Origin: Clostridiales bacterium
GTDB lineage: Bacteria; Bacillota; Clostridia; Lachnospirales; Lachnospiraceae
Length of the DNA stretch: 44,963 bases
Assembly: GCA_012839295.1 (NCBI GenBank)
Contig: DUNO01000006.1
Span: 1-44,963 of the forward strand
Direction: 5' to 3'
The notes beneath the pieces were generated by a model. That model searched no databases, was not told where the DNA came from, and saw only the letters and a program-made list of their open reading frames with translations. Every line of letters begins with the position of its first letter. The first letter of the stretch is position 1. Below, one piece after another: positions 8,287 through 16,902 of this stretch. Both the position numbers and the translations under genes were made by a program.

Positions 8287-9765
8287 ATGATTAGTTACCT
8301 GATTGTAGATGATGAATATCCAATTCGTGAATGGCTTGTTTTTACTATTAAGCAAAACTGTCCGGATGTCCTGGTCGAGTCAGCGGATAATGGGGCAGAG
8401 GCGCTTATAAAGCTTCAATCAAAGCAATATGACTTTCTGTTTACCGATATCCGGATGCCAAAACTAAATGGACTGGAATTGCTGCAAAGTGTTCAGACCA
8501 TCAGTCCATCCACCAAAGTAATCGTGTTGAGCAGCTATGACGATTATAATTATGTACGTCATGCATTTAAACATTTTGCCCTGGATTATCTTTTGAAAGC
8601 TGAGATTACAGAAGATCAGTTGGTTCAGATGATTACACAGCAGCAGAACCTGCTTAAAAATACCAATACAAAGCAGGATATCCAGAATCTTATTATTAAA
8701 TATATCAACAATGAAGCTATGTCCTTTGCAGATTTTGACCAGGAGTTGCGCAGATACGGCGTCACACTCCCGGAATCTGATTTTTTCTGTTATTTTATCA
8801 AAGCATCCGGGTCAGTTTCCTCAGAAGATATGATGATACGCATACCATCTATAAAAAATACGGAATGTGTACTCTTTTGTAATCTGTCAGAACAAAGTCA
8901 GCTTGGTATCATCCATATGAAACAGAAAAGCCGTCTTATGCAGCTTCAGGAACGAAACCTCTTTTTTAATGAGTTAAAGCAGTTCAATACGTATTCTTTG
9001 ATTCTAGCCAGTGATATATATAGGACAAAGCCCGGCCATCTTAAAATCCTGCGCCTCACCGCGGCCTATCGGGATACAGAGTTTTACGGCATCAGCTTTC
9101 ATGCTATTACGGAGGCCTCATCCTCTTGGAACGTATCATTTGACCAGGAATATTTAAAAATACTTAAAAATATAAAATTTCAGAATTGGGAGGATATTAA
9201 GGGAAGCCTGCTTCAATTTTTAAATTATATTGGATCGGTACGTTATCCTGATATCAAGCGCTTAAAGGACTCCCTTGAAAAGCTGTATGAAATCAGCTAT
9301 GTCTATAAGACCCCAAAGCATGACAGGAGATACAGCGAAAAACTGCGTGATGCCAGCAGTAAAATTGCCGGCGCCCCGCAGTTTATGGATTTGCAACGGA
9401 TAGCTCTCGCAGAGTTTGAAGCCCTTTATTCCACTCCCACTAAGACTATGCTGTCACCTAATATTCTCTGTTGCATTGATTACATTGAAAGCCACTATAT
9501 GCAGGAAATCAGCCTAAATGACCTTGCCAATCATGTCCATCTGAATCCTGAATATTTGTCCCGGCATTTTAAAAAACAGACCGGATCCAATTTCAGCAGT
9601 TATCTGACCAGCTACAGGCTGAGCAAAGCGGCCATCCTGATAAAAGACACAAATGAAAAGATATCTGAAATCTCTTTACAGGTAGGATTTAATAACTTCG
9701 CATATTTCTCCAAATGTTTTAAAGATATCTATGGATGTTCGCCGATGGAATGGCGAAACCAATAA
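8287..9765 (+). CDS. YesN-type response regulator with AraC DNA-binding domain
   Basis: Response regulator of 492 residues. The receiver domain has the acidic pair Asp8/Asp9, phospho-acceptor Asp54 in FTDIRMPKLNG, and the conserved lysine in DYLLKAE. A middle region of about 250 residues has no obvious family. The C-terminal 100 residues are two AraC helix-turn-helix units ending in the typical FNNFAYFSKCFKDIYGCSPMEW pattern (quoted only as the family hallmark around 9690-9755). It pairs with the kinase directly upstream and probably binds the 16-bp repeats at 6316-6392. Confidence 0.92.
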   Translation: MISYLIVDDEYPIREWLVFTIKQNCPDVLVESADNGAEALIKLQSKQYDFLFTDIRMPKLNGLELLQSVQTISPSTKVIVLSSYDDYNYVRHAFKHFALDYLLKAEITEDQLVQMITQQQNLLKNTNTKQDIQNLIIKYINNEAMSFADFDQELRRYGVTLPESDFFCYFIKASGSVSSEDMMIRIPSIKNTECVLFCNLSEQSQLGIIHMKQKSRLMQLQERNLFFNELKQFNTYSLILASDIYRTKPGHLKILRLTAAYRDTEFYGISFHAITEASSSWNVSFDQEYLKILKNIKFQNWEDIKGSLLQFLNYIGSVRYPDIKRLKDSLEKLYEISYVYKTPKHDRRYSEKLRDASSKIAGAPQFMDLQRIALAEFEALYSTPTKTMLSPNILCCIDYIESHYMQEISLNDLANHVHLNPEYLSRHFKKQTGSNFSSYLTSYRLSKAAILIKDTNEKISEISLQVGFNNFAYFSKCFKDIYGCSPMEWRNQ

Positions 9766-9776
9766 TAGGCCATTCC
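9747..9776. terminator. Weak convergent hairpin
   Basis: GGAATGGC (9747-9754) and GCCATTCC (9769-9776) form an 8-bp stem across the end of the response regulator gene and the 21-bp gap before the convergent cvpA-like gene. No T tract is present, so terminator function is uncertain. Confidence 0.3.
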
Positions 9777-9786
9777 CAAATCAATC

Positions 9787-10482
9787 CTAAAAAATAATCT
9801 TCGTGATATTGGTGATAAATTTTAAAAGATAATTATTATTATAGATAAAGCTTAAAATCTGATCCTGCCCAATCATCTCAAGAGCTTTTTGGCCGGCTTC
9901 CGTGCTTCCAAACACTGTCACCAGTATAAAGAAAATCCAGACCACCACCAGCCCATGAATCAATCCGGCGACCAGCCCTGCCTTCTTGTTAATCTGATTC
10001 AGCAGCGGCAATTTACTTATGAGGTCAAGGGCAAAGCATATCACCCAAAGCAGGATCAGGACAACTACAAAGGTAATGCTGAAGGCCATTGCATTAATGA
10101 TAACACCTGTCAGGTAGCTGCTCACATAATCCTTAAAGCTGTTAATTGCCATTTCTTTATATACTTCAACATTATTATTCTCTATCAGGGAATTTTTAAT
10201 TGACTGGGGTAAGGACAGCCCGTTGATCAATGTATCCTGATCCTTGCCCTCCGCTTCTTCCTCCGAGAATGGCAGCATTTTCTCAATTCCCGTGGAAATT
10301 CCTCCATGGATTTTATCGTTGTTTCTCATAAAATGATTGACATAGGGACTTAGCCATATGGTCAAAACCACTGCAATTATCATGGAAAACAGTGAAAATA
10401 CCGTCTTAATTAAGCCAGCCTTCATGCCAATCAACCCATTTACGATTAAAATTGCCAGTACGATTATTAGTAATATATTCAT
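9787..10482 (-). CDS. CvpA family membrane protein
   Basis: Integral membrane protein of 231 residues. It has hydrophobic segments at about 3-20, 26-46, 121-153 and 165-190, with the family opening NGLIGMKAGLIKTVFSL. Residues 60-115 form a charged loop. CvpA proteins are linked to colicin V production in E. coli, but their role in Firmicutes is poorly defined. The gene lies 41 bp after the DUF5711 gene on the same strand and is probably cotranscribed with it, suggesting a shared envelope function (inference). Confidence 0.75.
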   Translation of the reverse strand: MNILLIIVLAILIVNGLIGMKAGLIKTVFSLFSMIIAVVLTIWLSPYVNHFMRNNDKIHGGISTGIEKMLPFSEEEAEGKDQDTLINGLSLPQSIKNSLIENNNVEVYKEMAINSFKDYVSSYLTGVIINAMAFSITFVVVLILLWVICFALDLISKLPLLNQINKKAGLVAGLIHGLVVVWIFFILVTVFGSTEAGQKALEMIGQDQILSFIYNNNYLLKFITNITKIIF

Positions 10483-10523
10483 CCTCTTTCCCTTCCTGCA
10501 ACACTCCTATAAACCTGCTTCTG

Positions 10524-11696
10524 CTATTTTAACTGGATCTCCATGATATCCTTGCCGTTCATTAAATAATAGCGGTCAAGGTTATTAATCGGATATATTC
10601 CTTCCACACTTCCTTCAAAGGTATATTTAAATTTCACCACGCCATTTAGCTTCATAATTATGCAGGCAGTGTTGTTATACATAATAAGCTCCTTATCCGT
10701 GAGGTATATCTTTTCATAATTGAAATCCAGATTTTTCTCCATGACCTTCTTTCCCTTCAGGTCATAGAGCAGCAGCTGCCTGTCGGTGGAGCCTTCCTGC
10801 TGGAGCACAATTCCGGTATACTTCCCATTATAAAGTATGCTTTGTATCTCGCCTTCAACATTTTCTGCATGGACATCCCTTGGCAGTTCCTCCATGGAAT
10901 AGATGACGAAGCCGTTATCCTTATACACACATATGGTATCATTATTCACAAATTCGACCCTGGGGACGATGATGCCTTCGTCAAATTTGAAGCCGCCGGC
11001 AAAGCGGTCCGTCCTGTTCTTTCCGACCTCGCCAAAATTGTAGCAGGATACCATGTTGGTTACGCTTCCCTCCGTATAGGAAAGGTAGCTGGTCACTAAT
11101 TTCCTCCCGTCATCAGACAGGGAAATATCCAGGGGATACCCTTGCGTGCTGGTGGTGGTCTCAATCACGGATAGCTCCGTTCCATCTTTATCATATAAAA
11201 TGATCTGGTTCCCCTTGCCAGCTTCCATTAAGGCTGCCACAACACCCTGGTTGGCCACCTCTACGGCTAGTATGTCATTGACTGTCGCTATATTGCCAGC
11301 CTCGCCTTTCTCATTGTAGATATGGATTGACTTCCCGCCCCTATCTGCAATTACGACATATTTTCCGCAGGAATCCGCTACGGGATCCGACATTTCATAA
11401 GAGTTGTTCCACAACGGTGTTCCCTTCCTGCCCAAGGCTACCGCACCATCCTTGCTGTATTTCACAATACCCTCAGTGAACTCTATGTAACCGACTGCAT
11501 TTGTTCCTGTTACTTCTGTCGTTTTTATTAATTCATAATCCGTATATTTCTTCAAACCAATAAAAATATAGGCTGCTACCCCTGCCGCTGCAAGGATTAG
11601 GAGCAGAAAGCCTATGATGATCCTTCTTCGCCTCTTTAACCGTTTTTTCCGGTTACCATACTCCCGTAAGGCCTGTCCTTCTTTTTCGTTCGCCAT
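10524..11696 (-). CDS. DUF5711-like membrane-anchored beta-propeller protein
   Basis: Protein of 390 residues with a basic N-terminus (RKKRLKRRRR), one transmembrane segment at about 26-47, and a long outside domain. The outer domain shows repeated short beta-strand blocks with turns such as DKDG, SDDGRKL and YDLKGKKV, as in PQQ/WD40-like propellers. This matches the DUF5711 proteins of Clostridia by general look. The start has AGGAG 8 bp ahead. No enzyme motif is visible. The neighbours are a CvpA protein and a LysM protein, hinting at a cell-envelope task. Confidence 0.65.
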   Translation of the reverse strand: MANEKEGQALREYGNRKKRLKRRRRIIIGFLLLILAAAGVAAYIFIGLKKYTDYELIKTTEVTGTNAVGYIEFTEGIVKYSKDGAVALGRKGTPLWNNSYEMSDPVADSCGKYVVIADRGGKSIHIYNEKGEAGNIATVNDILAVEVANQGVVAALMEAGKGNQIILYDKDGTELSVIETTTSTQGYPLDISLSDDGRKLVTSYLSYTEGSVTNMVSCYNFGEVGKNRTDRFAGGFKFDEGIIVPRVEFVNNDTICVYKDNGFVIYSMEELPRDVHAENVEGEIQSILYNGKYTGIVLQQEGSTDRQLLLYDLKGKKVMEKNLDFNYEKIYLTDKELIMYNNTACIIMKLNGVVKFKYTFEGSVEGIYPINNLDRYYLMNGKDIMEIQLK

Positions 11697-12039
11697 AAAC
11701 CTACTCCTGTTGTTATCCGCAACTGGACAATTACTTCTTTACATATTATTTTGCCTTTTACATATTATTTTGCAGATCATAGGAAGCCTTGGCTTCCTAT
11801 GATTGCCATGCATAGCGCAAGTACAGCGCCTTTTAAGAAAAGTTAAATTATAACAATGAGATTATAACTCATTTTCCGTCACTTGGCACCTATTATTTTT
11901 TAAGCCGGGCGGAAAACGAGACCTATTTGCTAAAAAAGGTGCTTTGAAGGCTGTTATTTCCTTCATAAGCACCTTGGGTCCGCTTATTTTAGGTGGCCGT
12001 GTCTGATAATATTTGGGACGTCCACTTTTATATTGTAGA
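11697..12039. other. Intergenic region: direct repeats, palindrome and terminator
   Basis: No gene is supported. TTTACATATTATTTTGC occurs twice as a perfect 17-bp direct repeat (11738-11754 and 11757-11773), 40-80 bp upstream of the DUF5711 gene. Directly beside it is a 13-bp inverted repeat with a 2-base centre, ATCATAGGAAGCC/GGCTTCCTATGAT (11776-11803). The right half holds the terminator of the LysM gene. A 62-codon frame across this terminator is not believable. Confidence 0.6.
11932..11975 (-). terminator. Rho-independent terminator of the MPN-LysM gene
   Basis: On the minus strand AAGGTGCTT and GAAGG pair with CCTTC and AAGCACCTT, with small internal bulges, followed by a run of six T. 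It lies 65 bp past the stop codon of the LysM gene. Confidence 0.8.
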
Positions 12040-13479
12040 TCAGGGGACAATCAGCTTCTGTCCCTCGTAAATCAGGTCCGCATTTTCAAGATTGTTTAGT
12101 TGCATTATTGTTTTTGTCTTTGTATACGTACCGTAAAGCTTATGGCTGATATCTGCCAGGGTATCACCCTTTTTAACCACATAATAATTGACCTGTTTTT
12201 GTGTCCCACTACTTTTAGCCGTACTGGTTCCTGTACTGGACTTCTTCTGTTCCTTCGGGGTAGGGGTGGCCGTGTTGGTATCGCCGGCTTTTTTACTGCT
12301 GTTTTTATCGCTTCCGGCCGCTTCTTTCGCCGTTTTATCCGCCACAGCAGGCGTTTGGTCTGACGTTTTATCTACCGTCTTGTCCGAGGCCTTGTCCACC
12401 GTTTTATCTGACGCTTTATCAGCCGTCTCATCCGAGGCCTTGTCCGCTGTCTTATCGCCAGCTTCTTCTGTCTCGCCCTTAGTTTTTACCCCGCCTGAGA
12501 TAACCTCAACCTCCAGGCTCTGCTCCCCTGAGCTGCCTTCCTTTGTGGCTTCTTCCGCAGTTTTGCTTCCTGTTCCATCTACCTCCGCATTTTTTACACC
12601 GGAGGAATCCTCAGCATCGGATGGATCAGCTTCCCCTGAGAAGGCCTGCTGCATTTGCTCCATACTTGTGGTGAGGTACTTCATGGTTTCCTGCATGCTT
12701 TTCATTTGGTCATAATTATTTAGGATCGCCGCCCCGACAACTAAAATAATGGCTGCCAGCAGGGTTCCTGCAGCATACATCAGGCGGGTAGTATTCTGTC
12801 CTTCCTCCAGGGGTAATTTCTTATTCTGGAGCACCGCCCGGATATCCCGGGATATCTTATCATCGTAGTCAGCCTCGCTGCTGGGAGTGTCTCTATAATT
12901 AACCATATAGTTTTGCATTTCTTCATTTTTTTCGTAATATATGTAATAGCCTTCCTGCTTTGTCAGCTTTCCGCTCTCATAGCAATAGAAGGTTTCTTCC
13001 CTTTCCATATTTTCAAAGGTCAGCAACACCTTGTCCTGTCCGGCAAAATTGTCCAGATGGATTTTTAAGATCTTTTCCTCATCCTCCAAAAGATAGCCCG
13101 GTCCCCCAATAAACCAGCCTACAATCTCTGCCTCAGCAAAATATTCTTTGATATCCTCGTATATGCCTGTCCACACTTCATTGGAAAATACGATCTCCTC
13201 CGTGCTCAGCCCCTTAACCTCCAGGGCACCTGAGACAAAGATATTGCGGACATTATCCAAGCGTATACTTTGTCCGACTAAAACGGCGAGCTTACAGCCT
13301 GAATAGTCACCCCCAGCCAATTGCTTGACGAAAGTCATTACGTAGTCTTCGACGTAGATGTCTTTACCGGTATTACCCTTTCCAATCTGGCGAATATTCT
13401 TAGGCATTTTAAAGGCCGGCTGCACTTTGTTCATCTTCCCCGACTCTCCACTTTCGTTGCTGTATATGGTTTCTATCAC
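12040..13479 (-). CDS. MPN-like domain, transmembrane, LysM protein
   Basis: Membrane protein of about 479 residues. The start is set at the GTG at 13479, 8 bp after GAGGAG; a GTG three codons earlier touches that site. Residues 40-192 look like an MPN (JAB1/Rpn8) fold: a predicted strand-helix pattern and the block IVGWFIGGPGY followed by an acidic helix, equivalent to VGWYHTGP of Rpn8. The HxH zinc ligands of active JAMM peptidases are absent, so it would be a non-catalytic member (inference). A transmembrane segment (233-254), a coiled coil (255-280), a low-complexity linker with four 8-residue repeats (342-373), and a C-terminal LysM domain (432-479) that binds peptidoglycan follow. It has no signal peptide, so the MPN-like part should be cytoplasmic and LysM outside. 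Confidence 0.75.
   Translation of the reverse strand: MIETIYSNESGESGKMNKVQPAFKMPKNIRQIGKGNTGKDIYVEDYVMTFVKQLAGGDYSGCKLAVLVGQSIRLDNVRNIFVSGALEVKGLSTEEIVFSNEVWTGIYEDIKEYFAEAEIVGWFIGGPGYLLEDEEKILKIHLDNFAGQDKVLLTFENMEREETFYCYESGKLTKQEGYYIYYEKNEEMQNYMVNYRDTPSSEADYDDKISRDIRAVLQNKKLPLEEGQNTTRLMYAAGTLLAAIILVVGAAILNNYDQMKSMQETMKYLTTSMEQMQQAFSGEADPSDAEDSSGVKNAEVDGTGSKTAEEATKEGSSGEQSLEVEVISGGVKTKGETEEAGDKTADKASDETADKASDKTVDKASDKTVDKTSDQTPAVADKTAKEAAGSDKNSSKKAGDTNTATPTPKEQKKSSTGTSTAKSSGTQKQVNYYVVKKGDTLADISHKLYGTYTKTKTIMQLNNLENADLIYEGQKLIVP
12361..12456 (-). repeat. Four tandem 24-bp coding repeats
   Basis: These encode DKTADKAS, DETADKAS, DKTVDKAS and DKTVDKTS in the linker of the LysM protein. Low-complexity, charged spacers of this kind usually cross the cell wall. 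Copy number may vary between strains by slippage. Confidence 0.75.
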
Positions 13480-13851
13480 GCTACTCACTCCTCTTTTTTC
13501 TGCTTAATATCCTCGGAACCAGGCCAATGCCCCTCTAAAGCTAAAGCCACGGCACAAAATTATACCTTTTACGCCCTTTATCCTACCATAGTTTGGACAG
13601 GCTTTTTGTCACAATTAGTTTTGATTTTCCCAGAAGTTTTCCACAGATTTCTGCTTTATCATCCCGTTATCGCCGGTCTTTGGCACCATCTTTGTCCCTG
13701 CTGGGCGGTTTTTTCCCGAAAAAGACGGGAAATGCCCTGATTTCCTTACAATTTTAAGTATTTTGCATGTCTATTTTTTTCTTGAATTGGTAATACTTTT
13801 GCTAAGACATGTCCTGGGACACGCCAGGACCAATTCCAATGGAGGTTATTG
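13480..13851. other. Divergent intergenic region between the LysM gene and yyaC
   Basis: No gene is supported. The right part holds the candidate sporulation promoter of yyaC and a folded leader: an outer pair GAATTGGT/ACCAATTC (13784-13791, 13829-13836) encloses GTCCTGG/CCAGGAC (13811-13817, 13824-13830), just before the GGAGG ribosome site. A small hairpin TCCCG/CGGGA lies near 13716-13732. Confidence 0.45.
13769..13798 (+). promoter_or_regulatory. Candidate sigma-F-like promoter of yyaC
   Basis: GTCTA (13769-13773) and GGTAATACTT (13789-13798) are 15 bp apart. The -10 element fits the forespore sigma-F pattern GGnRAnAnTn as I recall it, and the -35 fits GYnTA in four of five positions. 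YyaC-type genes are forespore-linked, which supports the reading, but the call rests on pattern similarity only. Confidence 0.4.
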
Positions 13852-14436
13852 ATGAGCATTTTTTTTAAAAATACCAGCAGGGTATCCTACTTTAATTCCT
13901 GTGAAAAGAGCTCTGCTTATGAGCTTGGCTGTACGTTAACGGACTTGATTAAGGAGCAGGTGCTATTAGGCCGTACTATTATCTTTCTATGCATCGGTTC
14001 TGACCGGGCTACCGGTGACTGCCTGGGTCCTATCATCGGATATAAATTATCGAAATATAAAAAGTATAACAACTACCATGTGTATGGCACCCTTGAAGAA
14101 CCCGTGCATGCAAAAAACCTGAAGGATACCATCGACCGGATTTACCAGACCCACGAGGACGCCTTTGTCATTGCCATTGACGCGTCCCTGGGCAAATCAA
14201 GCCACGTTGGCTATATTACACTGGGAGAAGGCCCCTTGAAGCCGGGTGCCGGAGTGGATAAGGAGCTGCCGGAGGTCGGGGATATTTTTATCACCGGTAT
14301 CGTTAATTTCTCCGGTTTCCTGGACCATATGCTCCTGCAGACTACCCGTTTAAATGTCGTAATGGCTATGGCCGACCAGATCTGCCTGGGAATTAATTAT
14401 AGCATCAACCGTCTGAGGGCATTAACCCTGCAATGA
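13852..14436 (+). CDS. yyaC: YyaC-type spore protease homologue
   Basis: Protein of 194 residues of the YyaC family, related to the germination protease GPR that degrades small acid-soluble spore proteins. The diagnostic block is CIGSDRATGDCLGPIIGYKL, followed by VIAIDASLG and later GVDKELPEVGDIFITGIVN. The start is taken at the ATG six bases after GGAGG; a TTG one codon earlier lies too close to that site. It stands alone on the plus strand between two minus-strand operons, consistent with its own sporulation promoter. Confidence 0.88.
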   Translation: MSIFFKNTSRVSYFNSCEKSSAYELGCTLTDLIKEQVLLGRTIIFLCIGSDRATGDCLGPIIGYKLSKYKKYNNYHVYGTLEEPVHAKNLKDTIDRIYQTHEDAFVIAIDASLGKSSHVGYITLGEGPLKPGAGVDKELPEVGDIFITGIVNFSGFLDHMLLQTTRLNVVMAMADQICLGINYSINRLRALTLQ

Positions 14437-14524
14437 TCCGCAGACATTATCAGAATTTCCACAAGGAACCCACACTATCCACCAAATTCCATGAGCCCTC
14501 CGGGTCTATATGCCCACTGAGCCA

Positions 14525-14543
14525 ATGTGCCCTCCGGGCACAT
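14525..14543 (+). terminator. Small hairpin after yyaC
   Basis: ATGTGCCC and GGGCACAT form a perfect 8-bp stem with a 3-base loop, 89 bp past the yyaC stop codon. No T tract follows, so it may only protect the RNA or act with the larger stem beside it. Confidence 0.3.
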
Positions 14544-14546
14544 GAA

Positions 14547-14590
14547 AAACCGGCGTACTATCCACATCTTCCTGGATAATACGCCGGTTT
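14547..14590. terminator. Terminator between yyaC and secF
   Basis: An 18-bp stem AAACCGGCGTACTATCCA with TGGATAATACGCCGGTTT has one G-U pair and an 8-base loop. On the minus strand five T follow, ending secDF; on the plus strand it can also end yyaC. Confidence 0.85.
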
Positions 14591-14627
14591 AAAATTAATA
14601 AGGGATGTTTTTACAAGCCCTATTGTA

Positions 14628-15608
14628 TTAATATTTGTAGTTTGATGTCACTCTTGCCTTTTCCGGCTCCTTTTCCTTGAAGAGGATCACATCGCCCTTC
14701 CTCTTCTTCCACATTACCCAAAGGGGACCCGCGATGCAGATCGTGGAATAGCAGCCGCTAATGGAGCCAATGGCCATTGGAAGCGCAAAGCTTTGGATCG
14801 CTTCAATGCTATGTGCTGCAGCAATAAAATATACCAGAGAAACACTGATCATTACTGCAACGTTCGTATTGATAGAACGCATCATGGACTGTGTAATTGA
14901 TAAATCTGAAACCTGATCTACTGCATAGCCCTGATATATCTTAGCATTTTCCCTGATACGGTCATAGATAACAATGGTATCGTTAATGGAATAGCCTATG
15001 ATACTAAGCGCCACTGCAACAAAATTGTCACCAATTGGCAACTTAAAGATAACACAGACGAAGAAGACCACCAATACGTCGTGGGTCAGCGCAATGACCG
15101 CCATCACACCTGCGGACAAACCGCCCATTAAGTTAAAGCGGATCCATACATAGCCAAGTACCAGTACCGTTGAGAGAACCAATGCGATAATACCATTGCG
15201 CAGGAACTTGTCCCCAAAATATTTTTCGACCATCTGGGACTCAGACAGCTGGAGCTCTGCACCCGGGAAAGCACTCTTTAATGCATTGTCAAAATTTTTC
15301 TGATCAGCTGCATCCACACCGTATTCTCCGGCAATGTTTAATACTAGTTTCTTCTCGCCGGTTGCAAGATCTGAGGTCAACTGCGCCGTTACAGGCCTGT
15401 TCAGCTGTTCCGAAGCAATGGAAGCCGCCTTATCCTCATCCAGCTCACCGACATAGGTATACTTTAACAGCGCACCACCCTTGAACTGGATGTCCAGGGT
15501 TACTCCATTGATAAATACTGAAATAATACCAATGACCATAATTACCAATGATATTCCGAAAAAGATGAAACGCTTCTTATAAAATCCAATTATTTTGTTC
15601 TCACTCAT
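14628..15608 (-). CDS. secF: Protein translocase subunit SecF
   Basis: Membrane protein of 326 residues that, with SecD, uses the proton or sodium gradient to help pull secreted proteins out of the SecYEG channel. It has a first transmembrane segment at about 15-33, an outside domain (about 34-140) opening with the family block DIQFKGGALLKYTY, and five further segments with NDTIVIYDRIREN. The start is MSENK: its ATG overlaps the secD stop codon as ATGA and GGAGGG lies 8 bp ahead. A longer frame to 15653 runs into secD and is unlikely. Confidence 0.93.
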   Translation of the reverse strand: MSENKIIGFYKKRFIFFGISLVIMVIGIISVFINGVTLDIQFKGGALLKYTYVGELDEDKAASIASEQLNRPVTAQLTSDLATGEKKLVLNIAGEYGVDAADQKNFDNALKSAFPGAELQLSESQMVEKYFGDKFLRNGIIALVLSTVLVLGYVWIRFNLMGGLSAGVMAVIALTHDVLVVFFVCVIFKLPIGDNFVAVALSIIGYSINDTIVIYDRIRENAKIYQGYAVDQVSDLSITQSMMRSINTNVAVMISVSLVYFIAAAHSIEAIQSFALPMAIGSISGCYSTICIAGPLWVMWKKRKGDVILFKEKEPEKARVTSNYKY

Positions 15609-16870
15609 AGTGTCACCCTCCTTGATAAGCAGGCATAAAGCTTCGGCTTGCATAAGAATTTATAGGAGCTTAATGAGAAGATCATTAAGCGGGAGGCTGC
15701 AACACCGGCCACAAAGTTAAATACAATTCCTGTAAACAAGGAATATGCAAAGGAGAGCATGGCTCCTGAACCAAAGATCATCAATACAAATGATACAATT
15801 AATACCGTAACATTTCCGTCAAATACAGAGGCAAATGAGCTTGAGAATCCGGAAGCAATCGCAGATGGCACACTTTTGCCGGATTTAATCTCTTCACTGA
15901 TACGTTCTGCGGAAATAACATTCGCATCAACACCCATACCCATGGACAGAATGATACCTGCTATACCGCTTAAGGTGAGCGTCATCTGAGGAATGGAGAT
16001 CGAAAGGATCTGGCCTGCCACCTGGATGGTAAGTGCAATACATGCCACAAAGCCAGGTATACGGTAGTAAAAAATCAGCAATGCACAAATGATAATAAAT
16101 GCAATTCCGCCTGCCTGGAGCATAATGCTCAGGGAGCCAGTACCTAAGGTAGGGCTGATGGTCGAATAATTCTTGGTTACCATGGAGAAAGGAAGGGCAC
16201 CGGAATTAATCTTATCCGCCAAGCTCTTGGCCTCCTCGTAGTTGCTCATACCCGTAATCTGAGCCTCACCGCTGTCAATATGGGACTGTACGGTAGCCGT
16301 CTGGATATTTTGATCATCCATGAAGATACTGATTGTCTTACCAATCATATCCTTTGTCACATCGCTAAAGATCTTACTTCCCTGCTCATCAAAGGTCAGG
16401 GCAACCACATACTGGTTCTCCTGGTTCCTTGCAGGCTTTGCATTCTTAACATGGGAGCCCTCCAGCAGCACCTTGCCTTCTGAATTCTGGAAGGTCAGCT
16501 GTGCCGTCTCTCCTAATTCCGCAATCGCATCTTCCGGATTAAAGTCTGTTTCATCTGATTTCCAGGGGAAGCGTACAATTACATATCCGCCCTGTGTATC
16601 GATAGTAACATCACGGTCCATGATATTAAGGTTATCCAGTCTTAATTCAATAACCTCACGGGCTGCCTCCAATTCCTCCTTTGTAGGCTTACGGTCCATA
16701 CCCACCGGCTGGAAGGTTGCTTCCACGCCGCCGCGGATATCCGTACCGAAACGGATCTCAGGAGCACCCGGAATTACGTTGTCGGGTGAAAATTTAATAC
16801 CAAATGCTGCTGTATAGGCCATTAAAAGAGCCACGGCCAGCACAATAAAAAACGTAACCTTGCTTTTCAT
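15605..16870 (-). CDS. secD: Protein translocase subunit SecD
   Basis: Membrane protein of 421 residues, partner of SecF. A first transmembrane segment (about 4-23) is followed by the hallmark RFGTDIRGGVEATF, an outside domain of about 200 residues, and five segments at the C-terminus with GMGVDANVISAERI. GAAAGGAAAAC precedes the ATG. It lies 32 bp after a small membrane protein gene on the same strand and is translationally coupled to secF. Confidence 0.93.
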   Translation of the reverse strand: MKSKVTFFIVLAVALLMAYTAAFGIKFSPDNVIPGAPEIRFGTDIRGGVEATFQPVGMDRKPTKEELEAAREVIELRLDNLNIMDRDVTIDTQGGYVIVRFPWKSDETDFNPEDAIAELGETAQLTFQNSEGKVLLEGSHVKNAKPARNQENQYVVALTFDEQGSKIFSDVTKDMIGKTISIFMDDQNIQTATVQSHIDSGEAQITGMSNYEEAKSLADKINSGALPFSMVTKNYSTISPTLGTGSLSIMLQAGGIAFIIICALLIFYYRIPGFVACIALTIQVAGQILSISIPQMTLTLSGIAGIILSMGMGVDANVISAERISEEIKSGKSVPSAIASGFSSSFASVFDGNVTVLIVSFVLMIFGSGAMLSFAYSLFTGIVFNFVAGVAASRLMIFSLSSYKFLCKPKLYACLSRRVTL

Positions 16871-16902
16871 TTAATGTTTTCCTTTCTAATGTATTTATTA
16901 TT

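Noticed and set aside
11862-12050. Minus-strand frame of 62 codons after the LysM gene.
   Set aside because: It spans a strong terminator and lacks a ribosome site.
12361-12456. Tandem 24-bp units considered as a CRISPR-like array.
   Set aside because: They are contiguous coding repeats without spacers.
12188-12715. Plus-strand frame of 175 codons rich in Ser, Val and Leu.
   Set aside because: It is the mirror of the low-complexity linker and repeats of the LysM protein.
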